DNA from: Tridacna crocea
Lineage: Eukaryota > Mollusca > Bivalvia > Cardiida > Cardiidae
DNA: 64,000 bases
Direction of reading: 5' to 3'
Assembly: GCA_943736015.1 (NCBI GenBank)
Contig: OX031065.1
Location: 43,944,992 to 44,008,991, forward strand
The translations under genes were made by a program, and so were the position numbers. Within the stretch, counting starts at the first letter, position 1. Each line of letters begins with the position of its first letter. The notes beneath the pieces are model-generated. The model saw only the letters and a list, made by a program, of their open reading frames with translations, ran no database searches and was not told the origin of the DNA. Below are positions 1 through 11,575 of this stretch, piece after piece.

Positions 1-1202
1 GGTGACATTAGTCCTGAAGTCTTTGCCCAAAAGACAAAATTTTGGCCAAAACTAAATGTAGAGGCCAAATAGTGGCCAAAACTTCTAAGCAGGTGTTACA
101 ATGAATTCAAATTTACATCGTGCCATTTTAAAGCATGGAAAATATTATGAAGATAATACCCTGTTAATGTTTGGTTGGTCCAAATGTTAGTCACTGACAG
201 AAATATAAATTTTAAAATCAGGCCGGAAAGTAGACAAAAGCTATTATTATACTGCAAACAAATTTCTCGTGATTTGATTGGTTAACATGCCAGGAACATA
301 TATATCATGTACCCTGGCAAAAACCACGTAAAGCCAGTTTCCCTTTTGAGTGCCCTGTAAAACATCACTACACCTGCAACACAACATCCAAAATGGCAGC
401 CGCTATCAATCACCAGACTGCACGTTTATGCACCAAACTGCATGTTTTAATGACGTTACTTTTCATTGAATTGGGGCACTCAGAAGGGAATTTCTATTTC
501 TTCAGCATACTTGTTTCATGAGATAAAAAAACAGGAAAATTTAGCTTAATGCACTTTTAAAGGGTAAAACTTTGCAGTATAATCAATTTGTTGAACCATC
601 AGGTGGCAGGGGCCTCAGCTCGGGGCGACATGATTCACCAGAGCCGTGAAAAAGTTTCCAAGTCCCCTGCCAACTGATTGGTCACCCGGTAGAAGCCGGC
701 GACCTTATATTTAATATAGTTTAGAAGAGATGTTCATGGAGAGTGTAGGTACTTCCAGTTGAAATCTTTCATCATATTCGCCAGGTTTAATTTGGAAAAA
801 TAGGTGTGAATGTTTGTGAAATTGTTGTGTGGGGTTTTCTTCACCTTTTTTGAGGTTGTTTACTTGTTTTTAAACCGATAAAGAATCGTGAAAGTCTGCT
901 GCGCAACATTTTGTGAAACAATTGATGTTCTTGTGCAGAATGCATCTATTTTTAACGCAAATGAACTCGTCCAGTCACATGATCTTAGGAACCAATGGAA
1001 ATGCAGAAGTACTCCTACTCTTTACCGTTGTCTGCGCGTGTCATATTCTTCGATGATTCGAGTATTTATAGAATGCCATCTAGCAGGAGATAATGACTCT
1101 TTACCGGTGAACTGGCCACCGTTGTATACCGTGTATTACACGTAGTAGTATCAGGGGCGGTAACCAGTCTACTTTACCAGTAGGCCTAAAGAGCGGAATG
1201 GA
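1..1202. other. No recognisable feature
   Basis: Non-repetitive AT-rich DNA apart from scattered short inverted motifs. The 85-codon open frame near 888-1145 lacks splice or family support. I see no gene here. Confidence 0.5.
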
Positions 1203-1500
1203 AATATTTTAGAGCAATGGACGGAATGGAAAAGAAAATACGCATGGAAATATATTATGCCTGTTTATTAAATAGAATAACAATAATGATTTGAAACATG
1301 CTTTTTTTTCTACCCATTAAAGGTAATTTACAAGTAAAAACCAAAAATTATGTTTTTGTACTGCTGAAAAAAAATGTACTTGTAGTGATATTTTTCCTTT
1401 ATGGATGTATTCCTAGATGGCGAAATGAAAAATTTACCAACAGTATATTGTACCTAAAGTGTTACAGGTCTTTAATTTATTTTCTTATGGGTAGTTAATT
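1203..1500. repeat. Low-copy repeat J, copy 1
   Basis: Contains GGAATGGAAAAGAAA, a TTTTTGTACT segment and an ending with GCGAAATGAAAAATTTACCA. The same order of motifs recurs near 3085-3300 and 7380-7600. All three copies are strongly diverged. Function unknown. Confidence 0.45.
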
Positions 1501-1504
1501 GAAG

Positions 1505-2794
1505 ACAAGAGGGCCATGATGGCCCTGTATCGCTCCACTGGCTAATTCTTAAAAACACTACAAGCCAAACATTACATTATTTGGCCAACTGGTTTCTATG
1601 CATACAATTTTTTTAAAGACCAACAAAAAAGTTGTGACCCCTGGGCAAATCCAGTTTTGACCACAAAGCTATAATTACTTGAATCCTGGTGGAGGTCTAC
1701 AAGATAAAGCCCCAGACCAAATAATACAGGTCTAGAATGTGTGGTTATAAACAAGAAGATTTTCAAAGTTTTCTCAATAAAAGGCCCTGTAAAACATAAA
1801 ATCTATGAGACAGTGCTAAATTTAGTGGTCCTAGTCTTTATTATGGTTAGTAACAAGATGACTTAGAAAGTCTTCATCACAAAAGCCCATGTAAAACTTG
1901 TGACCCCTGGTGTGGGGACAAACTCGACCCTAACGCTATAATTTGGGCCCTCCTGGTAGAAGCCCATGAGATAAAGCTACATGCAAAATTTGGTAGCCCT
2001 AGGCCTTATAGCTAGGTACAAGTAGATTTTTAAAAAATTCCCAATAATTATGAGCCCATGTAAAACTTGTGACCCCCAGGACTGGGCCAAATTTGACCCC
2101 AGGGCTACAATTTGGGCACCTTTGGTAGACAACCACTTGATAAAGCTATATGCAAAATTGAGTAGCCCTAGGCCTTATGGCCTGGTACGAAAAGATTTTT
2201 AAAGTTTTCACTATATAAGCCCATATAAAACTTGTGACCCCCGGGGCCGGGCCAAATTTGACCTCTGGGCTATCATTTGGGCACTCTGGGTAGAGGTCTA
2301 CTAGATAAAGCTACATGCCAAATTTGGTAGCCCTAGGCCCTATGGCTAGGTACCAGAAGGATTTTAAAGTTTTCCCTATATAATCCCATATAAAACTTGA
2401 GACCCCCGGGGTGGGGCCACTTTTGACCCCAGGGCTAATATTTGAAGGCATTTGGTAGAGGTCCACTAGATAAAGCTACATGCCAAATTTGGTAGCCCTA
2501 GGTCTTATGGTTTCAGAGAAGAAGATTTTTAAAAATTTTCAATATTTTTCAGTTTTGTTGCCATGGCAACCAGAGTTTTTGAAGGAATAAAATTCTTTCA
2601 AGGAATTCTGAAGAGGACCATGGCAGGATCATTTCTGTGAAGTTTCATCAAAATTGGATGGGTAGTTTCAGAGAAGATGTTTGAAATAAAAGTTAACGCA
2701 CGCACGGACGCACGCACGCACGCACAGACGGACGGACGCACGACGGGCACTGGGCCATGACATAAGCCCGCTGGTCTTCGGCCAGTGGAGCTAA
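1505..2794 (+). mobile_element. Helentron-like minisatellite element M1, GCTCCACTGG family
   Basis: It starts ACAAGAGGGCCATGATGGCC (a 5' hairpin) followed by GCTCCACTGG at 1531-1540. It ends with a stem-loop around CTTCG and CCAGTGGAGC, then TAAAAATG. The interior holds about five diverged repeats of about 145 bp (GACCCC..GGTAGAGGTCCACTAG). A 3' module with GTTGCCATGGCAAC (2557-2570) and a run of GGACG/GCACG motifs follows. Non-coding. Confidence 0.75.
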
Positions 2795-2842
2795 AAATGA
2801 TTAGAATTTCTTTATGCTTATAAGTACAAATGTTAAAACCTT

Positions 2843-3071
2843 TTAACCCTTTCCAAACGACAAACTTTTGGACTAGACCAAAATGAAAGCATTAGCAGAC
2901 GAAATTTCAACTCTTGCTGAAAAGATGATTTCTGTCTTATGATAGGGTAGAAAACATTGTGGGAAAAGCAGAAAATGCTGGTTACCAGCATTTTCTTCTT
3001 TTCCCACAATGTTTTCAAAAGGCTACTATTCTAGATCCGTAAAAACCAGGGATTGTTTGGGAAAGGGTTAA
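2843..3071. mobile_element. TTAA-flanked palindromic MITE, family A
   Basis: Bounded by TTAA (2843-2846, 3068-3071). Ends are CCCTTTCCAAACGA and GTTTGGGAAAGGG. The central inverted repeat is around AATGCTGGTTACCAGCATT with outer arms AACATTGTGGGAAAA / TTTTCCCACAATGTT. Confidence 0.85.
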
Positions 3072-3084
3072 ATTTCCTTTGTGC

Positions 3085-3330
3085 AGGACTGGGGCAATGG
3101 AAAAGAAAGTAAGCAACAGACATTATATATTTGTTACTTTATAAAGTAAATATGTATGATTTCAAACGTGTGTATTTGTACTCATATATCTTTCCTAGGG
3201 TATATCTACAGGAATATTGAAAAATAGTTTTTACGGCTAAAAAAATATATTTGTAGCAGTATTTCCTTCTTTAAGCAGGTAATCTCAGAAGGGGAAATGG
3301 AAAAATTACCAAGTTCGAACAAGTACAATA
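3085..3330. repeat. Low-copy repeat J, copy 2
   Basis: Diverged copy of the block at 1203-1500: GCAATGGAAAAGAAA start, TGTATTTGTACTCAT middle, GGGGAAATGGAAAAATTACC end. Confidence 0.4.
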
Positions 3331-3404
3331 TAATGCACCCAACGCAGGTCTTAAAGTTCAGATTGAATTTTAAAATGGATAATAACTTGATTTAAATATC
3401 AACT

Positions 3405-3840
3405 TACATGCATTAGACTGCGTGAATCTAGGATCAGACTTCAATTTTGGTAAGTCTGATCTTGATCTACACCCTCTTCAGATATTTCACTGATCGGCTT
3501 TGGTTACATCATCTTATATACATTAGATTGCGTGAATCTAGGATCAGATTGTAATTTTGGTAAGTCTGATCTTGATATTCACCATCCTCAGATATTTCAC
3601 TGACCAGCTTTAGTTACATTTATCAGTTTACATGCCAGCTTACATGTTTAGCAATATCCGTAATTATTACTTATTTTGTCAGGTTATGAATTCATATACA
3701 ATTGTACGTAGTTCAGCGTGTTGATCAGTGTATTGGACTGTGTAGATCTAGGATCAGAGAGCATTTCTTGTAAGACTGATCTTAATCTACACTGTCCTCA
3801 GAAACTTCAACTACAGAATTTGGTTGCAATTATCAGTATA
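3405..3840 (+). repeat. Three diverged tandem copies of a ~120 bp unit
   Basis: Units begin at about 3409, 3523 and 3727. Each has TTAGAYTGYGTGAATCTAGGATCAGA, then an inverted AAGTCTGATCTTGAT, then CCTCAGATATTTCACTGA. The inner palindrome (ATCAGACTT / AAGTCTGAT) lies within each unit. An isolated piece (GTCTGATCTTGATTTACACTG) recurs near 47920. Confidence 0.6.
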
Positions 3841-4281
3841 CATGTATATGTTTCATCATTCGCAGTTGATTATTTGTATAAATGTACATTGTACATGAAA
3901 TCTTTTTTTTTTTTAATTTCAGATATTCGAAATGTTATCAGACTTTCCTCGTATTTATGAATGTAATTGAAAATTTTTCAGGAAAGAAAAGCTGAAGATT
4001 GAGTAGTTCGAACCGTTAATTTTCAGACTTTGTGGATTAGCGATCAGAATGCACATTGCGTGCTGTCTGGTCCTGATGCACAACATTTGCAATTCCATAT
4101 TTAGGCGCGCTCAGCAGCAGATAGTTTTGGTGATGTTTGAATTCTTGTATGTCAATGGTTTTTGGTTTTTCAACGTAAACAACGTAATTTGTAAATATCT
4201 TTTCCATTATTCCTTCGGAAAACATGAAGTATTTCATGTAATGCCGACACACACTTATTTTTTCCAAATTATACTGATATA

Positions 4282-4912
4282 CAGTCGAATGTCCTTAGCT
4301 CGAACGTCCCTTAGTCGAACTTATCCCTACGTCGAACTTTTTTTCAGGTCCCGATCTCATTGCTCTTTATTTCAATATAATTCAACCTCCATACGTCGTT
4401 ATCCGTACCTCGAAATTTATCCATATGTCGAATTGTTTGATTTTGGATTGACTGTTTGACTGTGAGATTAAAACTTCAAAGTTTGAGTGATTTGAGTGAA
4501 AGGGTCGGAAAAGGTTTTTTAGTGTTACATTTGTAATTTACATTGACGAGTGAAGAACCCAACGCTAATTCCAAACAGAACTTGTTTGGTGAAGGACCCG
4601 GTCAATGTGCAATTTTTATGTTTATTGTTCATAGTAGTTGTAGAATTTGTATAAAAAACAATGTTTCTTAATGAATAAATAAATAATAATAAAACTTATT
4701 TTATCTTATTTTTGTATTCGATTTTATCTTATTTTATATTGGATTAGTTGAATGATGACAAATCAAATAATGCCTCTGATTACTTCCGGTATTTTGCCAT
4801 CTATCTAATTCGTACCCAGTTTCGAGAACTCCGATGATCTACACGTCGAACTTTCTACAACTCGAAGTTTTTACGAGTGTCCCCCGAACTTCGAGGTATA
4901 GAGATTCGACTG
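4282..4912. mobile_element. Pogo/Tigger-like non-autonomous DNA transposon
   Basis: Terminal inverted repeats CAGTCGAATGTCC.TAGCTCGAA and TTCGAGGTATAGAGATTCGACTG are flanked by TA on both sides (4280-4281, 4913-4914). These are typical of the Tc1/mariner-pogo group. About 630 bp, with TCGAA motifs repeated near each end and no transposase frame. Confidence 0.8.
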
Positions 4913-5289
4913 TACATGCATTTTTGTCTTTTCTCATGTCTTGCATATCTTGTTAAACTGTATTTTGTATTGGCTATACATAGATAATACAAGAAATAAA
5001 TATGAAAAGGACTGGGATGAAAGCATGTGAATCACATGATACGCCAATACTATCATATAATATCAAGAAGAGAAAAGATTATCATAAAAAACAGAAAGTA
5101 ATGAATGTAAAGAACAAAAAGGCTTCATTATCTGAAAAAATAAACAGAAAAAAGGAATGGTGATTGGTGATTGAGTGATTGAGCAGAGTGGCAACAAAAG
5201 ATACAAAATTATACTTGTACATGTATATAATTTATATGTTCTCGACAGTAACGTGTTACATTGTCAAAAAAAGAGGACTTTTAATGTAT

Positions 5290-5910
5290 TGCATTAAAAC
5301 TAAGAGAATCTCTTGCTTTTATCAATGTATTCATGAACTGCATTGAAGATCTGTTTGTTTTCGACAAGGGAGAGTTCATTGTCTCCAAAAAGAACTGTAT
5401 CAATATTAAAAGCAGATTTTACACTAATATGTTGTCCGAGTGTTGTTCGAATGATAAAATCTGCATTCAAAGAAGTAGTGTGTATTAGATTCAACTTCCC
5501 CGCAACGACAAAGTGGAGAAGCCACAATATTTTCCCAGAAGAGATGTTGTTTTAGATCGCTACATTTATATGTATTTCTAAGTCGAGTATGAATAATTTA
5601 CACTTTTCTTTCCCCATAAAAATACAGTTTACAAGGAGTGGGTTTGTCTATGTTTAGCAAACGTTTAAACGACGAGAGAGAGTCAGTTTCTCTTGTAGCT
5701 TGTGGCAAAGAGTTCCATGCGTTTACACCTGATTGCAGAAAGGAATTCATATAAACGCTATAGTTCTACAAACTATGTTTGCCAAGTCATTAGAATTACG
5801 AAGATTATATGTCGTGTTACTTCCAATAGTGGGCTGGACAAGAGAGCATAGGTAGTTTGGAACTAGACCATTGACCATTTTGAAAAAAAGAATGAGTTTA
5901 TGGTTGATAA
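5290..5910 (-). pseudogene. LINE (CR1/jockey-like) reverse transcriptase C-terminal fragment
   Basis: Minus-strand translation pieces read LILFFKMVNGLVPNYLCSLV then YNLRNSNDL, NSFLQSGVNAWNSLPQATRE with SSFKRLL, and HTRLRNTYKCSDLKQHLF with a terminal CRCGEVE..THYFFEC cluster. The order (Rl..fykm.nGl.P.YL, RN, WNsLP, SFK..L, then the CxCG..HyffxC finger) is that of the end of non-LTR retrotransposon ORF2 proteins common in molluscs. The pieces lie in more than one frame, so it is dead. Its upstream side is cut by the pogo-like element starting at 5913; the more N-terminal RT core is absent from the window. Confidence 0.8.
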
Positions 5911-5912
5911 TA

Positions 5913-7268
5913 CAGTGGAACCCCGTTATAACGAAGTGCGCTATAGCGCTGATTCCGTTATAACGCGGGTGTCCTTTGGCTCCCAAAATTTCGGGGGTTG
6001 ACCATTTTCGAGTCTGATCCGAATCCACCATTGCTCTCACAAGAATATTCGATTAAAAAAAAAAAGACCTCTCGGTCAAATAAAAAATCGATACCGTACA
6101 CATAACGTGACAATTTTTCACACCTTTACCTTGTTTATTACATTTATCACCTATGGCTTTGCACAATTACTTTGACAAATACACGCACAGTAGGTAACAA
6201 AAGGACCTCGTCCAATAATTGTCTTTGCAAACAATCTTGCATTATACAAACTTTAAGTCAGTATGTCTGTCTGTATGCAGATCGTAACGGCGATATCAGA
6301 AAATAGCCGAATGACTCTTTCTACCGACTACACAACGTGCACGTGACACGACTGGGGTACTCTTGCAATTATCATTACGATACGCAGAAGGGTTGTATCA
6401 GAAAATATAAAGCAACAGAGATACTGGCTTATTGCGTGATTGCATAGTTTTGAATCGAGGTCAGCCCATAGCCAGGTGTAAATTTTTCAGGCGAAACGGT
6501 TTAAGTGTGTACGACAAACACTTGCACTTACAACCCTCTCGCTTTGCATTATTGGTGTGTTACGTCATACATGTACCACTAATGCAAACTTTACTGCAAA
6601 CATTGTGTAGATAAACGACTGATGTGATTTCTTTACGGATAGTAGGTTAAATTTCCCTGTGACTTTCATCATGTACGGGGGTCTTATCTTGTTTGATTAT
6701 TAAGGAGATTTCTTTCGTCATTGCCGATCAGGGTTCGTTATGCAATTGTCAGCATGATTAAAAAAACATGGCGGCGGCACCGTCTGCAATCGAACACGAT
6801 ACCGTTTAATTTAATTTTGGAATGAATCTAGCGGTAATTTAGCAAAACAGTGGCTGAATAATTCTAAAAGAAACGGTCCTTAAGATAAAATAAGCTCTTT
6901 TACGTAGTTGTAACGTTATTTGATGACCAGATTTGCTGACAGAAACTAACTGGGAATAGTTCAGGCGTTACGTGCAAAAGAATCTAAATTGTTCAATGTC
7001 CTATAAATAATGTAAAAACGTAAATAGGCATGTGTTAGTTTTAGTATTTGGAACATTGCTATTTCATTTTTGTCAGAATAAATTTGCGAAAAACTATAAT
7101 TAATAAGCCATAGTTCTGTAGTCTGGCAATGGTTGGCGGATGGGCTGCGGGTAGTGTGTGGCGCGGGGGGGGGGGGTGGGGGGGGATCAGCGTTATAAAC
7201 GTAACCCCGGATATAACGCTGTTGACGACCGTGGCTCCCACCGACAGCGTTATAACGGAGCTCCACTG
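5913..7268. mobile_element. Pogo/Tigger-like DNA transposon remnant inside the LINE
   Basis: Ends CAGTGGAACCCCGTTATAACG and CGTTATAACGGAGCTCCACTG are inverted repeats with TA on each side (5911-5912, 7269-7270). The CGTTATAACG palindrome recurs inside both ends. The interior (1.36 kb) shows no intact transposase and contains a G-rich run at 7165-7186. It is younger than the LINE tail it interrupts. Confidence 0.8.
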
Positions 7269-7379
7269 TATATATAATACAGATTATATTACTTGATAAG
7301 TTATAAATTAAATAAGCTGAAACATTTTTCCCCATACCTATTGAGTACCCAGATCATTAAACTTCTTCTAAATTACCAT

Positions 7380-7640
7380 TGCACGGGACCGGCGCAATGG
7401 AAAAAGAAACTTCACAAGGGAAATATAACTTGAATGTAAGTTGTAAAATAAACTATTTAGTAACCACATGTATATTTTGTAATCATTGACCAATTATAAG
7501 GTATACATGTATCTCCAATTCTGAACGAAATACAATATTTTTGTACTCATGGCTGAAAAAAAATGTATGGCGAAATTGAATACTGGCATAAAAGTAGAAT
7601 AAAATGTAAATGGGGCATTTGAACGTTTTGCAGTGCGAAA
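7380..7640. repeat. Low-copy repeat J, copy 3
   Basis: GCACGGGACCGGCGCAATGGAAAAAGAAA followed by a TTTTTGTACTCATGGCTGAAAAAAAATG segment, matching the order in copies 1 and 2. Diverged. Confidence 0.4.
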
Positions 7641-7889
7641 GCCCATACTTTATTTTGACAGTTGGTCATATGGCAAATTTATGACATTGTAGGTCACTAT
7701 TGTCATGTCAATTTCATTGGAAAACAATAGATCTAGCTATTTTTATCACAAATGAAAAATAACTGAAAAAATTGGAGTCAGATCAATTCTGTTGTCTACA
7801 TATTTCTCAGTTTAATAATGGAAAAAAATCATTTTCAGGCGACCTTGACGCCCTTGTGTCTTCTTTTTCTCTTGTTATACAACTAATAG

Positions 7890-8657
7890 AACTAGAGCTA
7901 TCACTAAACGTGATCATACCCCCCACCAGCTCCTTGTCACAAAACATCTCTTTGTAACAGAATGCAGCATGGTTTAGTATAAAAGAAACATTAAAAAAGA
8001 AAGACTATTTTGGAAAAAAAGAGAAACAAAGGGAAACCTGTCAATGGAAAATTATTAAACTGTAAACAAGTTATAATATGCACATACATGTATTTATTTT
8101 ATAGGGTAACTTCCTTTGAGGTTTGTTAGAAATCTGCTCAGCAGTTATTGCAAAATGAAGTGGACAAAAAAAATATAAAAGGGCCATAAGTAATTGGAAA
8201 ATCATTCAAGCATAAACAAATTGTAATATGCACATCTTGACCTCAGACTAAAAATCATTCAACCATAACACATTATAATAATACATCTTCATTTCATAAT
8301 GAAATTTCGCATGAAGTTTGACTGGAAGCTGTCCAGTAGATACTGAGAAATAGAGCTGACAATTGAAATCTGTTGAGTAGTTATTGAGAAATAGAGATTT
8401 TTAAAAATTTTCAATATTTTTCAGTTTTGTTGCCATGGCAACCAGAGTTTTTGAAGGAATAAAATTCTTTCAAGGAATTCTGAAGAGGACCATGGCAGGA
8501 TCATTTCTGTGAAGTTTCATCAAAATTGGATAGGTAGTTTCAGAGAAGAAGATGTTTGAAATAAAAGTTAACGCACACACAGACAGACGGACGCACAGAC
8601 ACACGACGGACACCGGGCCATGACATAAGCCCGCTGGCCTTTGGCCAGTGGAGCTAA
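7890..8657 (+). mobile_element. Chimeric minisatellite element M2 (5' of ATACCCCCC family, 3' of CCAGTGGAGC family)
   Basis: The 5' end is CTAGAGCTATCACTAAACGTGAT plus CATACCCCCC, as at 37421. From about 8390 the sequence is that of M1's 3' module, with the GTTGCCATGGCAAC site at 8429-8442 and stem-loop GCTGGCCTTTGGCCAGTGGAGC. The two ends therefore do not match each other. The right junction AAAATGCTGGTTACCAGC is half of a family A MITE. Confidence 0.65.
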
Positions 8658-8716
8658 AAATGCTGGTTACCAGCATTTTCTGCTTTTCCAACAATGATTT
8701 CAGATGGCTTCTTCCT
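8657..8716. mobile_element. MITE family A fragment (right half), insertion target of M2
   Basis: AAAATGCTGGTTACCAGCATTTT and following CTGCTTTTCC.ACAATG. This is the family A centre, entered by M2 exactly at its AAAATG. The left half is missing. Confidence 0.6.
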
Positions 8717-8921
8717 CTTGATGGTGGAAATTTGCATGTAAGTAACTTTTGACAGTGGACCATTTCATTTAAAATTAATTCCTGACATTTGACACAACTT
8801 TCTCCTAAGATTGATAGTATTATTTCATGACCATTTTCTATAAAATCAAGTAATTCCTGCATTTTCAGGTGTCAGTAAAAGTAGTTCTGAGTATAATGAC
8901 AGTAGTTTGGGGTGTTGAGAG

Positions 8922-8940
8922 ATGGGGGGGGGGGGGGGTT
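8922..8940 (+). repeat. Poly-G tract
   Basis: A run of mostly G after GAGAT at 8922-8938. Simple sequence; its length is likely unstable. Confidence 0.6.
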
Positions 8941-9047
8941 CTCATTCTTATTCACCTGCAATGTAGACTTTATAAACTGGGCCTTGTCAAACTTGCAAAA
9001 CAAGGCCAATTCAAAATCTAGGGCTTATTCTATGACATTTTACTCAT

Positions 9048-9275
9048 TTAACTCTTTACCACACAATCCCAACTTTAATGACTCTGAGAGACAGGCCTTT
9101 TGAAAACATTTTGGGAAAAGGAGAAAGTGCTGATAACCAGCATTTTCTCCTTTACCCACAATATCTTCTATCCTGCTGGACACAAATTTCAACTTCTGAG
9201 TTACGTTTGTTTTGTCGTCTGCAATTGCCTTCAATTTGGACTAGTCCAAAATTTTGTCATTTGGTAAAGAATTAA
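9048..9275. mobile_element. TTAA-flanked MITE, family A
   Basis: TTAACTCTTTACC start, TTTGGTAAAGAATTAA end, and central palindrome GTGCTGATAACCAGCA with matching arms. It lies just downstream of TEP exon 5, in the intron. Confidence 0.85.
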
Positions 9276-9388
9276 GTTCATTGGTTTGTGTAATTCGCTT
9301 GCACACTTTCTCAATCCACGTTATTTTCCCATATCAAATGAAACAGACATATTCTACCCATTGAACTGGTAGGAGCTAATTGTCTTAC

Positions 9389-9426
9389 AACAGGAGTGAT
9401 TTCTAGCCACAGGAATGTTACTTCAA
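9389..9426 (-). CDS. Exon 5, MG2 continuation of TEP/A2M-family protein
   Basis: A 38-base minus-strand exon. The acceptor is TTTTATGTTGACAG and the donor is GTAAGA after CCTGTT. With the G carried over from exon 4 it reads V-EVTFLWLEITPV, extending KPGDT to KPGDTVEVTFLWLEITPV. This matches the usual strand after the MG2 signature (KPGqTVkfRvl.l...l.PV). The phase fit (one base plus two) and both splice sites support it, though the exon is very short. Splicing ends in phase 0. I searched the minus strand from 9388 to 1 by eye and found no convincing next exon, so the gene probably continues beyond the left edge. Confidence 0.6.
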
Positions 9427-9675
9427 CTGTCAACATAAAAAACATGAGCCCTCAGTCTGTATTGCACTATCATTCTCAAAAAAAGTCTTTGCCTATAATT
9501 CTCCAGAATCTTGTAGATTTGAAAGTACCGCAACCTCCGATTGGTAAAACCAAATAATTTAGCCAATCATAAGTTGTATTATTTTCAAATTTCGGAAATT
9601 CTTTTGTAAGACTGATGATGAGCAGCTGCTGAATAAAACCTCTGAAAGGTCATGACCTTCTACAAATAAAAACAA

Positions 9676-11365
9676 GAGGACCACGATGGTCCTACATCGC
9701 TCACCTGAGTACCAAGCAGCAAAGGTCTAAAATAAGGATAAATACTAAATATCAAGGTTCATGGTCAAATGACAATGAAACAAGAGCAGCAAATTGTCAC
9801 AATTTGACTTGAGATTTCAAAGTTCAGTTCCGGATAAGCAAGAAATAGTGTAAAAATGAGGATCAAAGTGGAATTACTTGAAATCTGTGCAAGGTAGAGT
9901 TATTGTTCTTGCACACTGTACTCCGTAATATTGCAAAAAACATGCATACCAAGTTTGAAGTTGTTCTGACTTGAGATGACAATGTTATATTCCAGAGAGG
10001 CCTTAAATGCTGTAAAAATGTCATTCAAAGGGAAACAACTCAGTATGAGGCAGAGTTAGTACTCTTGTGCACTGCACTTCCAAATATTGCAACAAATAAG
10101 CATACCAGTCATTCCTACTTGAATTCACAAATTTTGCTCTGGACAAGCAAGAAATGCTATAAAAATGAAGGTCAAAGGGGAATAACTCAAAATTTGTGCT
10201 AGGAAGAGTTATAATTCTTGTGCACTGCACTCCATAATTTTTCAACAATCATACATATCAAATTTGAAGATATTCAGGCTGTTATGACAAAGTTATATTC
10301 CAGACAAGTAACAAATGCTGTAAAAATGACAATGAAAGGGAAATAACTCAAACAGTACGAGTTAAGAGTTACTGTTCTTTCACAGTGTACTCTGTATTAT
10401 TGCAACAAGCACAAATACCAAGTTTTAAGTCAATCAGACTGGAGATGACAAAGTTATGCTCCATACTAAGAACTATTCAAAAGAACATTCAATTCAAGGG
10501 CAAATAACTCCAGTTGTTCTAGTTTGATTGCACCCATAATCGAATTCATCCGAGATCTTACAGTCATATATATTTTGACCAAGTTTGATGCTGTTTGGTT
10601 GATATTTGTAGATGCTAGAGTGTAGACAAATTCAAATATAGCAATTATTATAATTCAAGGGCAAATAACTCCTGTGTTCTTGTCCGATTAGACCCAAAAT
10701 CACACTCATCCAAGATCTTAGGGTTATATACATTTTGGCCAAGATTAGTGCTGATTGATTGATGTTTGTAGATGCTAGAGTGTAAACAAATGCAAATATA
10801 GCAATTTTTCTAATTCAAGGGCAAGTAACTCCAGTCATTCTGGTCCGATCAAACCCTTAATCAACTCATCCAAGATCTTATGGTCATATATATTTTCACC
10901 AAGTTTGGTGCTGATTGGTTCATATTTGCAGATGCAAGAGTGTTAACAAAGTCAAATATAGCAATTTTTCTAATTCAAGGGCAAATAACTCCAGATGCTC
11001 TGGTCCGATTAGACCCACAATCAAACTCATCTGAGATCTTATGGTCATATATACTTTGTTCAAGTTTGGTGCTGATTGGTTGATATTTGTAGATGCTAGA
11101 GTGTAAACAAAGGGAAATATAGCAGTTTTTCTAATTCAAGGGCAAATAACTCCAGATGCTCTGGTCCGATTAGACCCATAATCGAACTCATCCATGATCT
11201 TATGGTCATTTATACTTTGACCAAGTTTGGTGCTGACTGGTTGATGTCTGTATAGATGCTAGAGTGTAAACAAAGAAATGTGAATGGACGGACAGACGCC
11301 GGATGCTGACAGACGGTGAGTGATCACAACAGCTCACTCTGAGAACTTTGTGCTCAGGTGAGCTA
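9676..11365 (+). mobile_element. Helentron-like minisatellite element M3, GCTCACCTGAG family
   Basis: 5' end CAAGAGGACCACGATGGTCC hairpin then CGCTCACCTGAG. 3' end stem-loop GCTCACTCTGAGAACTTTGTGCTCAGGTGAGCT. Two internal repeat types: about four units of about 160 bp with AGTGCAYTGCACTCC (9800-10500), then five units of 159-161 bp with AATTCAAGGGCAAATAACTCC (10490-11280). It sits in the intron between TEP exons 4 and 5, antisense to the gene. Confidence 0.82.
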
Positions 11366-11395
11366 CAAACCAAAAAGACATGAAAAAGACAGTAC

Positions 11396-11546
11396 CTGTA
11401 TCTCCTGGCTTATATTTCCCTCTATCCGTCTGTATTATAAGAGTAGAGCTTGGATCTCTGACTGCGCTAATATAACTTGAAATGCTTGCTTTAGAAGATG
11501 TAACTTTCACACTATATGAAGAGGAGTATGCTATGTTACTTGGAAT
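11396..11546 (-). CDS. Exon 4, MG1/MG2 junction with QTD..KYKPGDT motif
   Basis: A 151-base minus-strand exon between acceptor ACTTTTTAG and donor GTACTG. It encodes IPSNIAYSSSYSVKVTSSKA and continues to STLIIQTDRGKYKPGDT. The last stretch is the signature at the start of macroglobulin domain MG2 in alpha-2-macroglobulin, CD109, insect TEPs and C3/C4/C5, typically QTDKPIYKPGQTV. This is the strongest family evidence in the window. The exon ends with one base (G), and the exon at 9426 starts TT, giving the expected valine after the threonine. Family members are secreted or GPI-linked protease inhibitors or opsonins that use a thioester. The bait and thioester regions are far downstream in the protein and are not in this window, so the subfamily cannot be decided here. 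Confidence 0.85.
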
Positions 11547-11575
11547 CTAAAAAGTTAAAAATACTTATCAAACAA

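Noticed and set aside
888-1145. 85-codon open frame
   Set aside because: No family resemblance, no splice sites around it, and ordinary AT-rich chance length.
8470-8862. 130-codon minus-strand frame with MQELLDFIENGHEI
   Set aside because: Most of it is the antisense of the M2 3' module and a MITE; the unique N-terminal part matches no family and lacks splice signals.
9676-11365. CRISPR-like or bacterial repeat array
   Set aside because: Units are 145-167 bp, adjacent without spacers, in a eukaryotic transposon context.
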